Shown here one piece after another: positions 18,342-28,700 of a stretch of DNA of 64,000 nt. The notes beneath the pieces were generated by a model. The model was given only the letters and a program-made list of their open reading frames with translations. It had not been told where the DNA came from and ran no database searches. Source of the stretch: an uncultured Roseovarius sp. (GTDB taxonomy: Bacteria; Pseudomonadota; Alphaproteobacteria; Rhodobacterales; Rhodobacteraceae); the NCBI GenBank assembly GCA_947503145.1, contig CANNCP010000012.1, positions 23,158 to 87,157 on the forward strand. The letters run 5' to 3'. The translations under genes were made by a program, and so were the position numbers. Within the stretch, counting starts at the first letter, position 1, and each line of letters opens with the position of its first letter.

Positions 18342-18929
18342 ATGATGAGACTTGCCCTGACAATAGCTCTGACGTTGGCCGCAGGCACAGCGATGGCGGA
18401 AAGCCAGGTGAGTATAGCTAAAGACATGCCCTCGGCCACCGTGCAGACCGCAAACGGCCCGGTAGAGATCAACAGGATCCAGGACACCGAGCACGAGCTT
18501 GGCGGCGATTGGGCGCTTACCTCTCGCCCTTGCCCGGAATTCTGCATTCAACCGCACAGCCCTGCGGACGGAGTGACCACGATTGGCGAGCTGGAACTGA
18601 TCGGGATGCTGCAGGACCCCGAGGCCGTCGTGGTAGACAGTCGCACCCAGGACTGGTTCGAGGGCGGCACGATCCCTGGCGCGATCAACCTTCCTTATAC
18701 CTATGTTGTGGACGAACTGGCCCAATTGGGTTGTGAGCCGGACTTTGACGGCTGGGATTGCGAAGGGGCAAAACCCGTAGCGCTGTTCTGCAACGGCATC
18801 TGGTGCGGCCAGTCGCCTACCGCGATCCGCAACATGATCGAGGCCGGATACCCGACAGAACGCATCTTTTATTATCGGGGTGGCATGCAGGTCTGGCGTC
18901 TGCTCGGCCTGACGGTGATTGGCGGCTAG
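18342..18929 (+). CDS. Periplasmic single-domain rhodanese-like protein
   Basis: 195 residues with a signal peptide cleaved after AMA (residue 19) and a C-terminal rhodanese domain (about residues 80-195). The active-site loop is FCNGIWCGQS, giving the usual nucleophile Cys150 plus a second Cys155. Additional cysteines form Cys64-x3-Cys68 and Cys131/Cys140, suggesting disulfides in the periplasm. Members of this family appear with c-type cytochrome or thiol chemistry; no partner is adjacent. GGAGG lies 8 bases upstream of the ATG at 18342. Confidence 0.85.
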   Translation: MMRLALTIALTLAAGTAMAESQVSIAKDMPSATVQTANGPVEINRIQDTEHELGGDWALTSRPCPEFCIQPHSPADGVTTIGELELIGMLQDPEAVVVDSRTQDWFEGGTIPGAINLPYTYVVDELAQLGCEPDFDGWDCEGAKPVALFCNGIWCGQSPTAIRNMIEAGYPTERIFYYRGGMQVWRLLGLTVIGG

Positions 18930-18978
18930 TAACGGCCTGACCACTACGCCATTGCAGCACGGTGATTTGGTGAACAAC

Positions 18979-19153
18979 CTACCGGCTGATGCCGGTAGCA
19001 TCGCGTTTGGAATGTAATTCCAGATACTGGACGATGATATCGTCGGTGACTTTCCCAGACGTGATCGAAAAATAGCCGCGGGTCCAAAACCGCCTGCCCC
19101 AGTAGCGCTTGCGCAATTTGGGACATTCCATCTGGATGCGGCGGGATGAGCGC
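18979..19153 (-). pseudogene. IS200/IS605-family transposase TnpA, C-terminal fragment
   Basis: On the minus strand the frame ending at TAG 18979-18981 reads RSSRRIQMECPKLRKRYWGR..., then FWTRGYFSITSGKVTDD and QYLELHSK, the conserved C-terminal third of Y1 (HUH) transposases. Similarity stops at about 19153, so the N-terminal HUH motif is missing and the copy is dead. It lies immediately before the first Rid gene copy. Confidence 0.8.
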
Positions 19154-19290
19154 CACCGTGACCCTGGCGAACTACCGCGTCTTCAAAACCTGAAAAGGCC
19201 TGAACAGGCGGAGTATTGCCGGAAACCACGCCAGCTTGACGGGCGTAACGCGCACAACGCTTGTATGTCGCGCGCGTTACGCAAAATGCT

Positions 19291-19644
19291 TTAGCGCGCT
19301 GCGATCAAACCGATTTCGACGGTAAACTGCGGCGCCGCCAGTTTCGGCGAATGCACCGCCGCGCGGCAAGGGGCTGCGCCACCTGTGGCCCACGCATCCC
19401 ATACGCCGTTCACGGCATCAAAATCGGCCATGTCGCACAGCCAGATGGTGGCGGAAAGCGCCTTGGACTTGTCGCTCCCGACTTCGGCCAGAAGCGCGTC
19501 GATCTGGTCGAGGATCGCTTTGGTCTGCTCTGCTGCGCTGGCGCCGGGGGCTTTCAATGCAACCTGGCCTGCCAGATAGACCGTGTCGTTATGGATCACG
19601 ATCTGGCTCATGCGGTCATTGGTATGGTGACGTTCGATAGTCAT
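19291..19644 (-). CDS. Rid-family (RidA/YjgF/UK114-like) protein, copy 1
   Basis: 117-residue member of the Rid superfamily, which hydrolyses reactive enamine/imine intermediates from amino-acid dehydration or oxidation. It shows the RidA-like core with DTVYLAGQVAL, GASAAEQTKAILDQID and the substrate-binding arginine in APCRAAV (Arg94). ATG 19644 is preceded by AAAGGAG. It matches copy 2 (34393-34746) except at residue 25 (Ala here, Ser there) and residue 78 (Val here, Met there). It is divergent from the GntR gene at 20056 with two candidate operators between them. Confidence 0.9.
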   Translation of the reverse strand: MTIERHHTNDRMSQIVIHNDTVYLAGQVALKAPGASAAEQTKAILDQIDALLAEVGSDKSKALSATIWLCDMADFDAVNGVWDAWATGGAAPCRAAVHSPKLAAPQFTVEIGLIAAR

Positions 19645-19670
19645 GTCTGGTCTCCTTTGGGAAAATGCGT
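19294..19670. repeat. Direct repeat, copy 1 (Rid gene)
   Basis: About 377 bases nearly identical to 34396-34772 in the same orientation, covering the Rid coding region and its ribosome site. Similarity decays quickly on both sides. The two copies are 15.1 kb apart. Confidence 0.85.
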
Positions 19671-19696
19671 GGATAGTCGTTAACATGGCCCCCCAC

Positions 19697-19710
19697 AAGT
19701 GCATACACCC
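19697..19710. promoter_or_regulatory. Candidate operator (AAGTGCATACACCC) before Rid copy 1
   Basis: Matches the perfect palindrome AAGTGTATACACTT found before Rid copy 2 at 11 of 14 positions, at a comparable distance upstream of the gene (53 bases). The rest of the gap 19645-20055 holds only the second site at 19923-19936. Confidence 0.5.
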
Positions 19711-19922
19711 TTCAGGAGAGTGCTCGAGTCCACGACCTGCGTTACCTGATCATGACACCAAGCTTTACTCTTTTCATGGTCGGTTTCTCAAATAAGCCGC
19801 TTTAGCCTCAGTAGCTCCGGCAGATTGAAGACAAGAGTCACACGCCCATAAATCCGGAACCGGAAGACATGATACCTCACCGTTCCGCCCCATATCACCA
19901 AATCCAATAAAATCTAATCCAG

Positions 19923-19936
19923 CAGTGAATACACAA
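19923..19936. promoter_or_regulatory. Candidate operator (CAGTGAATACACAA) before the GntR gene
   Basis: 10 of 14 matches to AAGTGTATACACTT, keeping the AGTG-N-ATACAC core, 120 bases upstream of the GntR start. Suggests autoregulation. Confidence 0.4.
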
Positions 19937-20055
19937 TGGCTTTCTAATTGTATTGGCCATACGGAAAGTTTACTATTTTGAGAATAGGAAGTTGAGGGCC
20001 TACATATTCTCAGCCCCTGATTCATGGTCCGAGTTTTCAGAGGTAGAGGTTTACA

Positions 20056-20760
20056 ATGGCAACGGCAAAAACCGGCACGCCCAAACGCGCCGCAGATGTA
20101 GTGGAAAAAGTATATCGTCAGGTCAAGGAAATGGCCGTCGAATATCGCTTTCGCCCGGGTGAACGAGTCAATGAGGTCGAGCTCGCGCAGCGTTTCAATG
20201 TCTCACGCACGCCGGTGCGCCAAGCACTGAGCCGTCTGGTACAGGAAGAATTCGTCACCTTCGTACCCAATCGCGGCTTTTACGCGCGCGAGATCTCTCC
20301 GGAGGATGTGCGCCAGATATATGAATACCGCGCACTTATCGAATGTGGTGCTTACGAACTCGCCTGCCAGCGAGCGACGATTGAGCAAATCGAAGAGGTG
20401 GGACGCGTCTGGACCGAGCAGATCAGCGCCAACCAACCTTCCGTGAAGTTGGGCGAAGCGGACGAGGCATTTCACATGGCCATCCCCGAAATGGCCGCCA
20501 ATCCGTATATCACCACCGCGCTGCAAGACGTGAATGCCAAGCTACGCTTTTTTCGGCGCATCGATCTGGAGAACCCCGCGCGCTGCAACAAAACCTATGA
20601 CGAGCACGCGGCGGTCCTGGACTGCCTGAAGCGCGGTGATCCCAAGGGGGCAGAAATTCTGCGTGCGCATATCATCATGAGCGCGGATCATGCGGTTGAG
20701 GTGACCAAGGAAGGGCTGGCGCGCATCTTCTTCGAGCATTCGAAGGCAGGCAGCCAGTAA
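20056..20760 (+). CDS. FadR-subfamily GntR regulator of the amino-acid island
   Basis: 234 residues: winged helix (about residues 14-80, recognition part VSRTPVRQAL) and FCD ligand-binding domain (from about residue 90, with FHMAIPEMAANPYI and CNKTYDEHAAV supplying histidines for a metal site). It lies between the divergent Rid gene and the ABC transporter genes. The AGTGNATACAC sites in front of it, both Rid genes and the binding-protein gene make it the most likely regulator of this island (inference). The ribosome site AGAGGTAGAGG is reasonable. Confidence 0.88.
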   Translation: MATAKTGTPKRAADVVEKVYRQVKEMAVEYRFRPGERVNEVELAQRFNVSRTPVRQALSRLVQEEFVTFVPNRGFYAREISPEDVRQIYEYRALIECGAYELACQRATIEQIEEVGRVWTEQISANQPSVKLGEADEAFHMAIPEMAANPYITTALQDVNAKLRFFRRIDLENPARCNKTYDEHAAVLDCLKRGDPKGAEILRAHIIMSADHAVEVTKEGLARIFFEHSKAGSQ

Positions 20761-20908
20761 TCCGACCGCCCCTCCCCTCCCGGCTTACTTGACGAGATGG
20801 AAAAGCCGGTGCCTGAGAACAAGGCAGCAGCCCTTCACATCAGATCTGCTTGAACAACCTGCCATGTTGCGGCATCTAATCCGTCACTCTGGCAACATGT
20901 GGAATCCC

Positions 20909-21646
20909 TCACGCAGATGAGGTGGTCGCTTCGGGATCGCCGCCAAGGTAGAGGTGACGCATTGCCGGATCAGCGATCAGATCAGCGGCGCAGCCTTCGA
21001 GAGCGACCTGCCCCAGCGCCAGAATATAGGCTCGGTCGGCCACGCTGAGCGCCTCAAAAGCGTTCTGTTCGACCATCACGATACACATGCCGGTGCTATT
21101 TCGGATTTCTTCGATCGCGACAAACACTTCGTGTACCATGGCCGGGGATAGGCCGGCCGAAGGTTCGTCGAGCAGTAGCACCGAGGGCTCGGCCACCAGC
21201 GCGCGTGCGAGCGACAGCAATTGTCGTTCGCCGCCCGACAAGGCCGAAGCCTTGCGTGTGGCCTTGTCCGCCAGTGAGGGATAGGCCACAAACTGGCGCT
21301 TCAGTGCGACAGCCCGTGTTGCCTGCGGCAGAAATCGTGCCCCCATCAGGATGTTTTCCGCCACAGTCAGCGAGGGAAAGATATTGTCACTTTGCGGAAC
21401 GTATCCCATGCGGTGCTTGCGGACTTTCTCGTTCGCAGGCACCGGCGTTACATCGGTGTCGTTCAATACCACCGCGCCACCGCGTGGTTTTACAAAGCCA
21501 GCGATGCATTTCAGCAAAGTCGACTTACCACAGCCATTAGGGCCCAGAATAGTGACGATCTCGCCCTTGGAAGCTTGCAGGTTGATCCCGTGCAGAATGT
21601 TCGGCCCGTCGCCATAACCGGCAATGATGTTCTCAATCTTGATCAT
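20909..21646 (-). CDS. livF: Branched-chain-amino-acid-type ABC transporter ATP-binding protein LivF
   Basis: 245-residue ATPase with Walker A GPNGCGKST, signature LSGGERQLLSLARAL, Walker B VLLLDEPSAG and the H-loop-region sequence IVMVEQNAFEAL (Gln-Asn instead of the usual His-Asp, normal for LivF). ATG 21646 overlaps the LivG stop by ATGA, so the two are translationally coupled. Last gene of the livH-livM-livG-livF string. Substrate set by the binding protein at 24297. Confidence 0.95.
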   Translation of the reverse strand: MIKIENIIAGYGDGPNILHGINLQASKGEIVTILGPNGCGKSTLLKCIAGFVKPRGGAVVLNDTDVTPVPANEKVRKHRMGYVPQSDNIFPSLTVAENILMGARFLPQATRAVALKRQFVAYPSLADKATRKASALSGGERQLLSLARALVAEPSVLLLDEPSAGLSPAMVHEVFVAIEEIRNSTGMCIVMVEQNAFEALSVADRAYILALGQVALEGCAADLIADPAMRHLYLGGDPEATTSSA

Positions 21647-22398
21647 GTGGCAAACCCCACTTTGGCTTTGCCCAGATATGCTTCGACAACGCGTTGGTTC
21701 TCGGTCAGCGTATCAGGCTCGCAATCAGCGATAATCATACCTGCATCCAGCACCACGCAACGGTCGCAGATACCGCGCACAAAATGCATGTCATGCTCGA
21801 CGATCAAGATGGTAACACCTTGGGCCGCAACATCCCGGAGAATCTCGACCATGCGATGCCGCAAGTTCGGGTGAACGCCAGCAGTCGGCTCGTCCAAGCA
21901 GAGCAGCCGGGGCTTGCCCTGCAATGCCACCGCCATCGAAAGCAGCTTCTTTTGGCCGCCCGACAGCGAACTGGCGGGAATGTCTGCCACAGGATCAAGC
22001 GCGAAGCGCTTGATCGCCGCCTTGACGGCAACCCCATCCAGCGCGGCGCGTGACAGCACCCCCGAAAGCCCGAGCTTACTGCGCGCTCCCGAGGCGATCA
22101 ACTCGCGCGGGGTCATGCGAGACGGCATCGAAGGCAACTGGAAGGTTCTTATCAACCCTTCATGTGCCACCTTATGGGCCGGGCGGCCGAGCAATTCGCG
22201 CCCCTTGAAATTCACACTGCCTCCGTTCGCTGAAATAAAGCCGGAAATCACCGACAGCAGCGTGCTCTTGCCCGAGCCGTTAGGCCCCAAAAGACCAACA
22301 ATCTCGCCCTTGCCGATCGAAAAAGTAACGTCTTTAAGCACCTGATGGGCTCCAAAAGCTTTGGCGACGTTTGTGATTTTCAGAATTTTATCCACCAC
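21643..22398 (-). CDS. livG: Branched-chain-amino-acid-type ABC transporter ATP-binding protein LivG
   Basis: 251-residue ATPase: Walker A GPNGSGKST, RTFQLP, signature SLSGGQKKLLSMAVAL, Walker B LLCLDEPTAG and switch His in IVEHDMHFV. GTG at 22398 is chosen as start because GGAGG lies 8 bases upstream; a TTG at 22413 is also in frame. It overlaps the end of livM by 11 bases. Hetero-dimerises with LivF to drive the LivHM permease. Confidence 0.93.
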   Translation of the reverse strand: MVDKILKITNVAKAFGAHQVLKDVTFSIGKGEIVGLLGPNGSGKSTLLSVISGFISANGGSVNFKGRELLGRPAHKVAHEGLIRTFQLPSMPSRMTPRELIASGARSKLGLSGVLSRAALDGVAVKAAIKRFALDPVADIPASSLSGGQKKLLSMAVALQGKPRLLCLDEPTAGVHPNLRHRMVEILRDVAAQGVTILIVEHDMHFVRGICDRCVVLDAGMIIADCEPDTLTENQRVVEAYLGKAKVGFAT

Positions 22399-23284
22399 GA
22401 TGCCCGCCTCCAATACGCTCGCGAACCAGACCTTGGGGTCTCCAGAGCAGGAAGATCAGTAGCCCACCGCCCACTAGCGCCAGACGCATGGCCGCAACAT
22501 AGTCTGAGGGCATATCGAGCAGATCTTTGGCGAAGGGGACGAAAGCAAAGAGGAATTGCATCAGGACCGCGCCGAGGATCACTCCGAAGTGATTGCCGAC
22601 GCCACCCACGATAACCATGGCCCAGATGAGAAATGTCTCGGCAGCAACAATCTGGTCGGGCCCGACAAACGAGATGTAATGAGCAAAAATCACCCCGCCG
22701 ACCGCGGCGATCATCGATGAAAGCACCAGTACCTGCGTGCGCAATGCGTTGGGATTGTACCCCAGCGAGACGGCCAGTTGCGGCTCTTCGCGGAGTATTT
22801 TCAGTGAAAGGCCATAGCGGCTATGGGTCAAACTCCGGCAGAGCCAGTAGACAGCGGCGAGGAACGCAAGGCAGACACCCAGAGTCATCAGAGCCGCGTC
22901 CTGGCGCGAACCGGCTTCGAAAAGCGGGGGCAGACCGCTGATTCCCTGCGCGCCGCCGGTGAGATCTCCGCCTGTTTGCAGCAGCATACGGCAGGCCTCT
23001 GCTACCGCCAGCGTGGCAATCCCCCAGTAGTCGCCGCCCAGACCACGCCCAAGGCGCGCAAACAGCAATCCCACGCAAACCGCCAGCGCCAGACCGGCAC
23101 CGATCCCGGCCGCCAGCCCCAGTTGATTGGAGAAAGCAAAGGCCGCGCCATAAGCTCCTGCGCCAAACAGGAGAATTTGTCCAAAGTTCACCAGACCGGC
23201 AATGCCGAGCTGCAGATTGAGGCTGAGCGCGAGCACCGCGTACAGGCTCGCCATAATCGAGACATGGATGAGAAAATCAAACAC
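22388..23284 (-). CDS. livM: Branched-chain-amino-acid-type ABC permease LivM
   Basis: 298 residues, about eight to nine membrane helices, with the LivM signatures LQLGIAGLVNFGQ, RLGRGLGGDYWGIATLAVAEACR and MVIVGGVGNHFGVILGA. GTG start at 23284 overlaps the livH stop by 8 bases, with GAGGTG upstream. The C terminus (LWRPQGLVRER) is normal for the family. Confidence 0.93.
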   Translation of the reverse strand: MFDFLIHVSIMASLYAVLALSLNLQLGIAGLVNFGQILLFGAGAYGAAFAFSNQLGLAAGIGAGLALAVCVGLLFARLGRGLGGDYWGIATLAVAEACRMLLQTGGDLTGGAQGISGLPPLFEAGSRQDAALMTLGVCLAFLAAVYWLCRSLTHSRYGLSLKILREEPQLAVSLGYNPNALRTQVLVLSSMIAAVGGVIFAHYISFVGPDQIVAAETFLIWAMVIVGGVGNHFGVILGAVLMQFLFAFVPFAKDLLDMPSDYVAAMRLALVGGGLLIFLLWRPQGLVRERIGGGHRGG

Positions 23285-24170
23285 GTTTCACCTCACTCAC
23301 CAGAAGGCCATGAGGCCGGAATAGCAGTATGAGCACCAGCAGACCGAAGGAAACGATGGTCGCGAAACTGGCCGGAAGAAAGTAGAAATCCTGTGAAACT
23401 ACCCAGCCAAAGTTGACGTTTGTCACAAAGGTTTCGGCCAGCGCGATAGTAAACGCACCCAGAGCGGCACCGAGCGCGTTACCAAGCCCGCCGAGGATTG
23501 CAGCAGCGAAAATCGGCAACAGCAAGTCAAACCCGAGCTGTGCCCCCATCTCACCCTTGAGCGAAATCGAGATACCGCCAAGTGCGGCCAGTATACCCGA
23601 GAGTACAATCACTCCATTGATTACCTTGCGCGTCGGGATGCCTGTTGCCTCGGCCAGAACGCGGTTCGTCGAGGTGGCGCGCATGGACCGCCCGAGTCCG
23701 GTGCGAAACAGCAGGAGAGCAAAGAGCAGGATCGCGCCCATGGTCAAGCCGACCGAGACGAGCTGCATGGGGGTAATGCTGACACCGGCCCAGCGAACAG
23801 GCGCCATGATTTCGAGATCGAAGCGTTTGGGCCGCGGACCCACAGTCACTAGAAAGACAGCGGTAAAGATCATCGACACCGCCAACGATCCGACCATGGC
23901 GAGGGGCGGGCTGGTGTCGAGAAGCTTTTCGAAGATAAGCACGCTGAGTACCACGGCCATCAAGCCTGTGATCACACAGGATAGCACAATGGCAAGGTAA
24001 AGCGGCAGCCCGAGGGTTTGCAGGCCAAGCGCAATAAGCGCACCGGCGGTAGCGTATTGGACTAGCGCGATATTGGGAAAGCGGATCAGCGAATAGACGC
24101 AGCTTAATGCAACAGCAATCAGAGCGAGATCTACGGTCCGCAGTATGACATCCACGAAAAATTGCAACAA
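23277..24170 (-). CDS. livH: Branched-chain-amino-acid-type ABC permease LivH
   Basis: 297 residues with the LivH pattern: SLIRFPNIALVQYATAGAL, GLGRSMRATSTNRVLAEATGI and AAILGGLGNALGAALGAF. The 5' end has only TTG codons (24170 or 24167, with AGGAAC upstream) or a GTG at 24155, so the exact start is uncertain by a few residues. The substrate-binding protein gene lies upstream on the same strand, 126 bases away. Confidence 0.9.
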   Translation of the reverse strand: MLQFFVDVILRTVDLALIAVALSCVYSLIRFPNIALVQYATAGALIALGLQTLGLPLYLAIVLSCVITGLMAVVLSVLIFEKLLDTSPPLAMVGSLAVSMIFTAVFLVTVGPRPKRFDLEIMAPVRWAGVSITPMQLVSVGLTMGAILLFALLLFRTGLGRSMRATSTNRVLAEATGIPTRKVINGVIVLSGILAALGGISISLKGEMGAQLGFDLLLPIFAAAILGGLGNALGAALGAFTIALAETFVTNVNFGWVVSQDFYFLPASFATIVSFGLLVLILLFRPHGLLVSEVKRV

Positions 24171-24296
24171 GGTTCCTGCCCTCCGGAAGAGACTTGGTTC
24201 ATCAGCGACCGAGAGACCTCGGCAGAGGATCGATTCTGAGATGGTTGGAGAGTGGCCGCCAGGCCGAGGTGAACAAGACCTGGCGGCTCTGGATGG

Positions 24297-25397
24297 TTAA
24301 CGCGCTTGCGCCTTACCGTCGACGATCTTCTGTTTCAGGTAGGGTTGCTTGGAGCGCTGGCGAGACTCATCGAACAAGATCGTGCCGGTTGCCCCTTCAA
24401 AACCCGTGCCGCCGATCTCGGTCAAAGCCGTCCGCAGCGCTTCGGGATCTGTCGAACCCGCATGTTCTGCGGCCTTCATGATCATCTTGGCGGCATCATA
24501 GGCATAACCCGAAAAACTGGTCACGAAAGGCTCGCCATAACGTTCCTGATACGCAGCCTCATAGGCCTGACCATTATCGCCGATGAAGTTCAGATCATAT
24601 CCGATCTGGCCTTCGATATATTCTGGCTGGCTGTCCGAAGTACACATTGACATGTAACCTGCGTACCACTGGGTTTGGTTGAGGCCGAGCTCGAATGCCT
24701 CACGATTGATGGTTGCCGCTTCCTTGCCATAGGCCGAATAGAAATAAGCGTCAGGCTGCGTGCGATCCATCTGCTGCAATTCACGACGATACGAAGTCTG
24801 CCCCTCGGTATACAGCACGGAACTCACCACTTCGCCGCCAAGCCCACCGAAAGCCTGGTTGAATTCCTGGGCGACCCCTTGACCGAAGGCGTTGTTGGGG
24901 GTGATCACGGCAATCTTGCGATAGCCCAGATCATAGAGATCCTGTGCAGCATAGCCGCTGGAAACCCTGTCGAGGCCGATCACGCTAAAGCTGTTCTCGC
25001 CAATGTCACGTACCTTGCCGGAACTTGAGCCCATATTCAGGTGAATACGGCCTTCTTGCACAACATAGGTGCCCATCGGGATGGTGATACCGGAGGAATA
25101 TTCGCCGAGCACAACCGGAACATCATCCACAGTCACCAGCTTTTTGGCAGCGTCGAGCGCTGAGGGCACACGACCTCCGGAATCTTCGATAATCAATTGG
25201 ACTGGCTCACTGAGCACACCGCCTGCAGCGTTGATCTCTTCCACCGCAAGCTCGATCCCGCGGCGCTGGTCTTCGCCAGCGGTGGCGCTCGGGCCCGAAA
25301 GCGATAGCACAGCACCGATTTTCAGCGGCTCGGCAAGGGCTGCGCTCGCCATTGCTGCGAGCGAAACTGTCGCTGCCAGAAGCATTCCTCTTTTCAT
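24297..25397 (-). CDS. ABC transporter substrate-binding protein (LivK/Peripla_BP_6 family)
   Basis: 366 residues, Sec signal peptide (MKRGMLLAATVSLAAMASAALA) then the periplasmic fold: EPLKIGAVLSLSGPSATAGEDQRRGIELAVEEINAAGG, GEYSSGITIPM and SFSGYAYDAAKMI. It delivers substrate to LivHMGF. ATG 25397 has GGGAGA 7 bases upstream; the longer frame to 25487 lacks a ribosome site and would cross the operator. The family binds branched-chain, aromatic or other amino acids, amides and aromatic acids; this pathway context suggests an amino acid giving an aryl or branched 2-oxoacid. Confidence 0.92.
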   Translation of the reverse strand: MKRGMLLAATVSLAAMASAALAEPLKIGAVLSLSGPSATAGEDQRRGIELAVEEINAAGGVLSEPVQLIIEDSGGRVPSALDAAKKLVTVDDVPVVLGEYSSGITIPMGTYVVQEGRIHLNMGSSSGKVRDIGENSFSVIGLDRVSSGYAAQDLYDLGYRKIAVITPNNAFGQGVAQEFNQAFGGLGGEVVSSVLYTEGQTSYRRELQQMDRTQPDAYFYSAYGKEAATINREAFELGLNQTQWYAGYMSMCTSDSQPEYIEGQIGYDLNFIGDNGQAYEAAYQERYGEPFVTSFSGYAYDAAKMIMKAAEHAGSTDPEALRTALTEIGGTGFEGATGTILFDESRQRSKQPYLKQKIVDGKAQAR

Positions 25398-25784
25398 ATC
25401 AGTCTCCCTGTTCTGATTCGTGGATATGAGTCCCGTCCACCTGTGCAGATTGATATACAACAGTATGCAATGCAATAGTGAATACACTTAGAGATCTATT
25501 GTTCTTATTGATTTACTGCCACCCATTTCCATCTGGATTGCGTAACAAGCGAGCACTGACGCGCCCAAAGTGGAGACGCGAATTGTCGGCTTTTTTCAAA
25601 GTCAGTCGGCCCTTTTGAACCTGGCGTTCAAAGTTTTATCGTAGCACAGCGCTGCGCCTTTCAGCACATCATGCGAACGATTGATAAGAGCGATGTGCAG
25701 ACCCGCAGCAGAGGTGGTAGTTTTTCAAAACGCCCCAATTGCGGCATGCACTCACTCAAGATGACTGTTGATTTTCAAACCTTT
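25398..25784. other. Intergenic region upstream of the binding-protein gene
   Basis: 387 bases, more AT-rich than its surroundings near 25440-25530, holding the promoter region of the transporter genes and the operator at 25476-25489. No protein-coding signal. Confidence 0.5.
25476..25489. promoter_or_regulatory. Candidate operator (TAGTGAATACACTT) before the ABC binding-protein gene
   Basis: 12 of 14 matches to the palindrome AAGTGTATACACTT at 34799-34812, 79 bases upstream of the binding-protein ATG. Another ATACAA element lies at about 25454-25459. Confidence 0.55.
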
Positions 25785-28700
25785 TCAAACCTCTCCGCTG
25801 GCCATGCGCATTTCAGAAGTCTTGGGCATCAGACGTGCCAGCAGGTCAGTGCGGGTCTGGGCCGCCTTTTGCATGTTCTCTTCTTTTATGTGTCCAAAGC
25901 CGCGAATTTGCTCTGGCAATGCAGCCAAGGCGATGGCGATGGCATAATCGGCCTCACAGAGTTTGGGTAGAATTCCCTCGATCATGTCGAAATATTCCTG
26001 GATAAGCGCGCGCTCCATGCGGCGCTCTTCTGTCCTGCCAAAGATGTCGAACGCAGTCCCGCGAAGTCCCTTGAATTTCGTCAGGAGTTTCATCGCGCTT
26101 AACATCCAGGGGCCGATGACCCGCTTTTGCAGATGGCCGGTTTCCGGGTCGCGCTTGGAAAATATTGGCGGAGCCATTTGCAGCTTCAGGCGGAAATCGC
26201 CGGTGAACTGCTCTTTAAGAGCTTTTTGAAACCGCCCATCGGTATAAAGCCGGGCGACCTCGTATTCGTCCTTGTACGCCATCAGCTTGAAAACGTTGCG
26301 GGCAACTGCCTTGCTGAAATCCTTTTGGTCACTTGGATCGGCGGTAATGACCTTATCCATCAGGGTCGTATAGCGGGCGGCGTAGCGGGCGTTTTGATAG
26401 GCTCTCAGTTCACTTGCGCGGTGCGCAACAAGTTCATCCAGTGACTTGGCCTGCGGTTTCGGAGCCCCCATGCCCGGTGCGGCACGCTGCATCACCAACG
26501 CTTCGTCCTGAACAAAAAGACGACCCCACGCAAAGGACTTTAGGTTGAACGGAACGGCGATGCCGTTGAGTTCAATAGCTTTCACAATAGCCTCTTCCGA
26601 GAGAGGTATAAGACCCTTTTGAAATGCCACGCCCAGCAGGAACAGGTTGGCGGCGATCGTGTCGCCCATGAGGGCGCGCGCTATCTTTGTCGAGTTCAAA
26701 AGATGCGCGTTGCCATCCTTCACAGCCCCGGTCAGGCGCGTTTTCATTCGCACGATCGGAAGGGAAAAATCCGCATTTCGGGTAAAATCACCTGTCATCA
26801 TCTCGTTTGTGTTCACGACCAGATGACTACGGTCATGACCGACCAAATCAAGGGTCTGATCTCCGGCGCTCACGACCATATCACAGCCAAGGACGAGATC
26901 GGCCTGACCGGGCACGATGCGGATCGCACGAATATCATCAGGCTTTTCGGCCAGCATGATGTGAGACGTCACCGCGCCACCCTTTTGTGCCATGCCAAGC
27001 ATGTCGATGATGCCGCAGCCCTTGCCTTCAAGGTGAGCGGCCATGGCGAGAAGCGCCCCAATGGTCACAACGCCTGTGCCACCCACGCCGGTAAGGACGA
27101 CACCGAAGGGATGATCCAGAGAGACAATCCGTTCGGGATCTTTCAGCAAGGGAAGTTCGCCCTCGTCAGCCAGGGGTTTGCGCAGTTCACCGCCTTCGAC
27201 CGAGACAAAAGACGGGCAGAAGCCCTTGGCGCAAGAATAGTCCTTGTTGCAGGTAGACTGGTCTATCTGGCGCTTGCGTCCGAATTCGGTTTCCAGCGGG
27301 GTGACGGCCACGCAGTTTGATTTTTCCCCGCAATCACCACAGCCTTCACAAACCAGCGGATTGATGAAGAGTCGCATATCCGGGTCTTCCATCTTGCCGC
27401 GCTTGCGACGGCGGCGCTTTTCCGCGGCGCAGGTTTGCTCGTAAACGAGGACGGTCACGCCCTTGATCTGGCTGAGTTCCTTTTGCACGCGCATGAGATC
27501 ATCGCGATGGTCGATAGAGGTGCCGGACGGAAACTGCCCAGCGTTATAAAGCTCGGGCCGGTCGCTCATGAAGGCAACGCGGACGGCTCCGGCAGCCTTG
27601 ACTTCTGCAGCGATCTTGAATGGGCTGAGGTCCCCTTCGTGATCCTGACCACCGGTCATCGCGACGGTGTCATTGTACAGGACTTTGTAGGTGATGTTGG
27701 TTTTCGCAGCGATGGCGGCACGGATCGCCTGAATCCCCGAGTGGTTATACGTGCCGTCCCCGAGCGTCTGAAAAACGTGCTCGCGGGTCGAAAATCTGCT
27801 CTCGCCGATCCAGTTCGCACCTTCGCCGCCCATATGGGTGTACCCTTCGGTGCCGCGGTCCATCATTTGGGCCATCCATGAGCAGCCTATGCCGGCATAT
27901 CCACGCGCGCCCTCGGGAATGCGGGTCGAGCTGCTGTGCGGACAGCCTGCGCAGAAATACATCGTCCGTTTCAGGCCCAATGTTTCACGCTGTTCGTGAA
28001 GTTTCGCTTCAATCTCGCCTGCCTTGGCCTGCATCGCTGCATCCGGCAGGCGTGCACCTATCGCGGCCGCAATCTGGAGCGGGTTCAGCGCCAGTTCGAC
28101 CTGAAAGAGCGTCTTGCCGTTTTCATCTTTTTTGCCAACGACGCTTTTGGGCTGGTTGGCATGACCGTACAGGATGCCTCGCAGTTGTTCCTCAATCAGG
28201 CCGCGTTTTTCTTCAACGACCACAAGCTGCTCCAGACCTGCGGCAAAACCGGTGATCCCCTGAGGTTCAAGCGGCCAAGGCATACCCACCTTGTAAACCG
28301 CCAACCCGATTCTGTTGGCTTGTGCCTCGTCGATACCCAGAATCTGAAGCGCAGAGAGCACATCCATGTAGGATTTGCCTGTCGATACTATTCCGATACG
28401 CGGGCTGGTGCCCCCGGTCCAGATCACCTTGTCCAGCCCGTTCGCGCGGGCATAGGCAAGGGCGGCGTCGGTCTTGTATTTGTGCAGCCGCGCTTCCTGA
28501 GCTTGCGGCGTGTCATTCGGACGGATGTTCAGCCCGCCTTCGGGCATGTCGAAATCCGGGACGACAGGAACGACCGCATCGGGATCGGCGTAGATCGACG
28601 CGGTGGACTCGATGTTGTCCTTCACACATTTCAAACCGACCCAGAGACCAGAAAACCGCGAAAGGGCAAAGCCGTGGATACCATATTCGAGTATTTCCTG

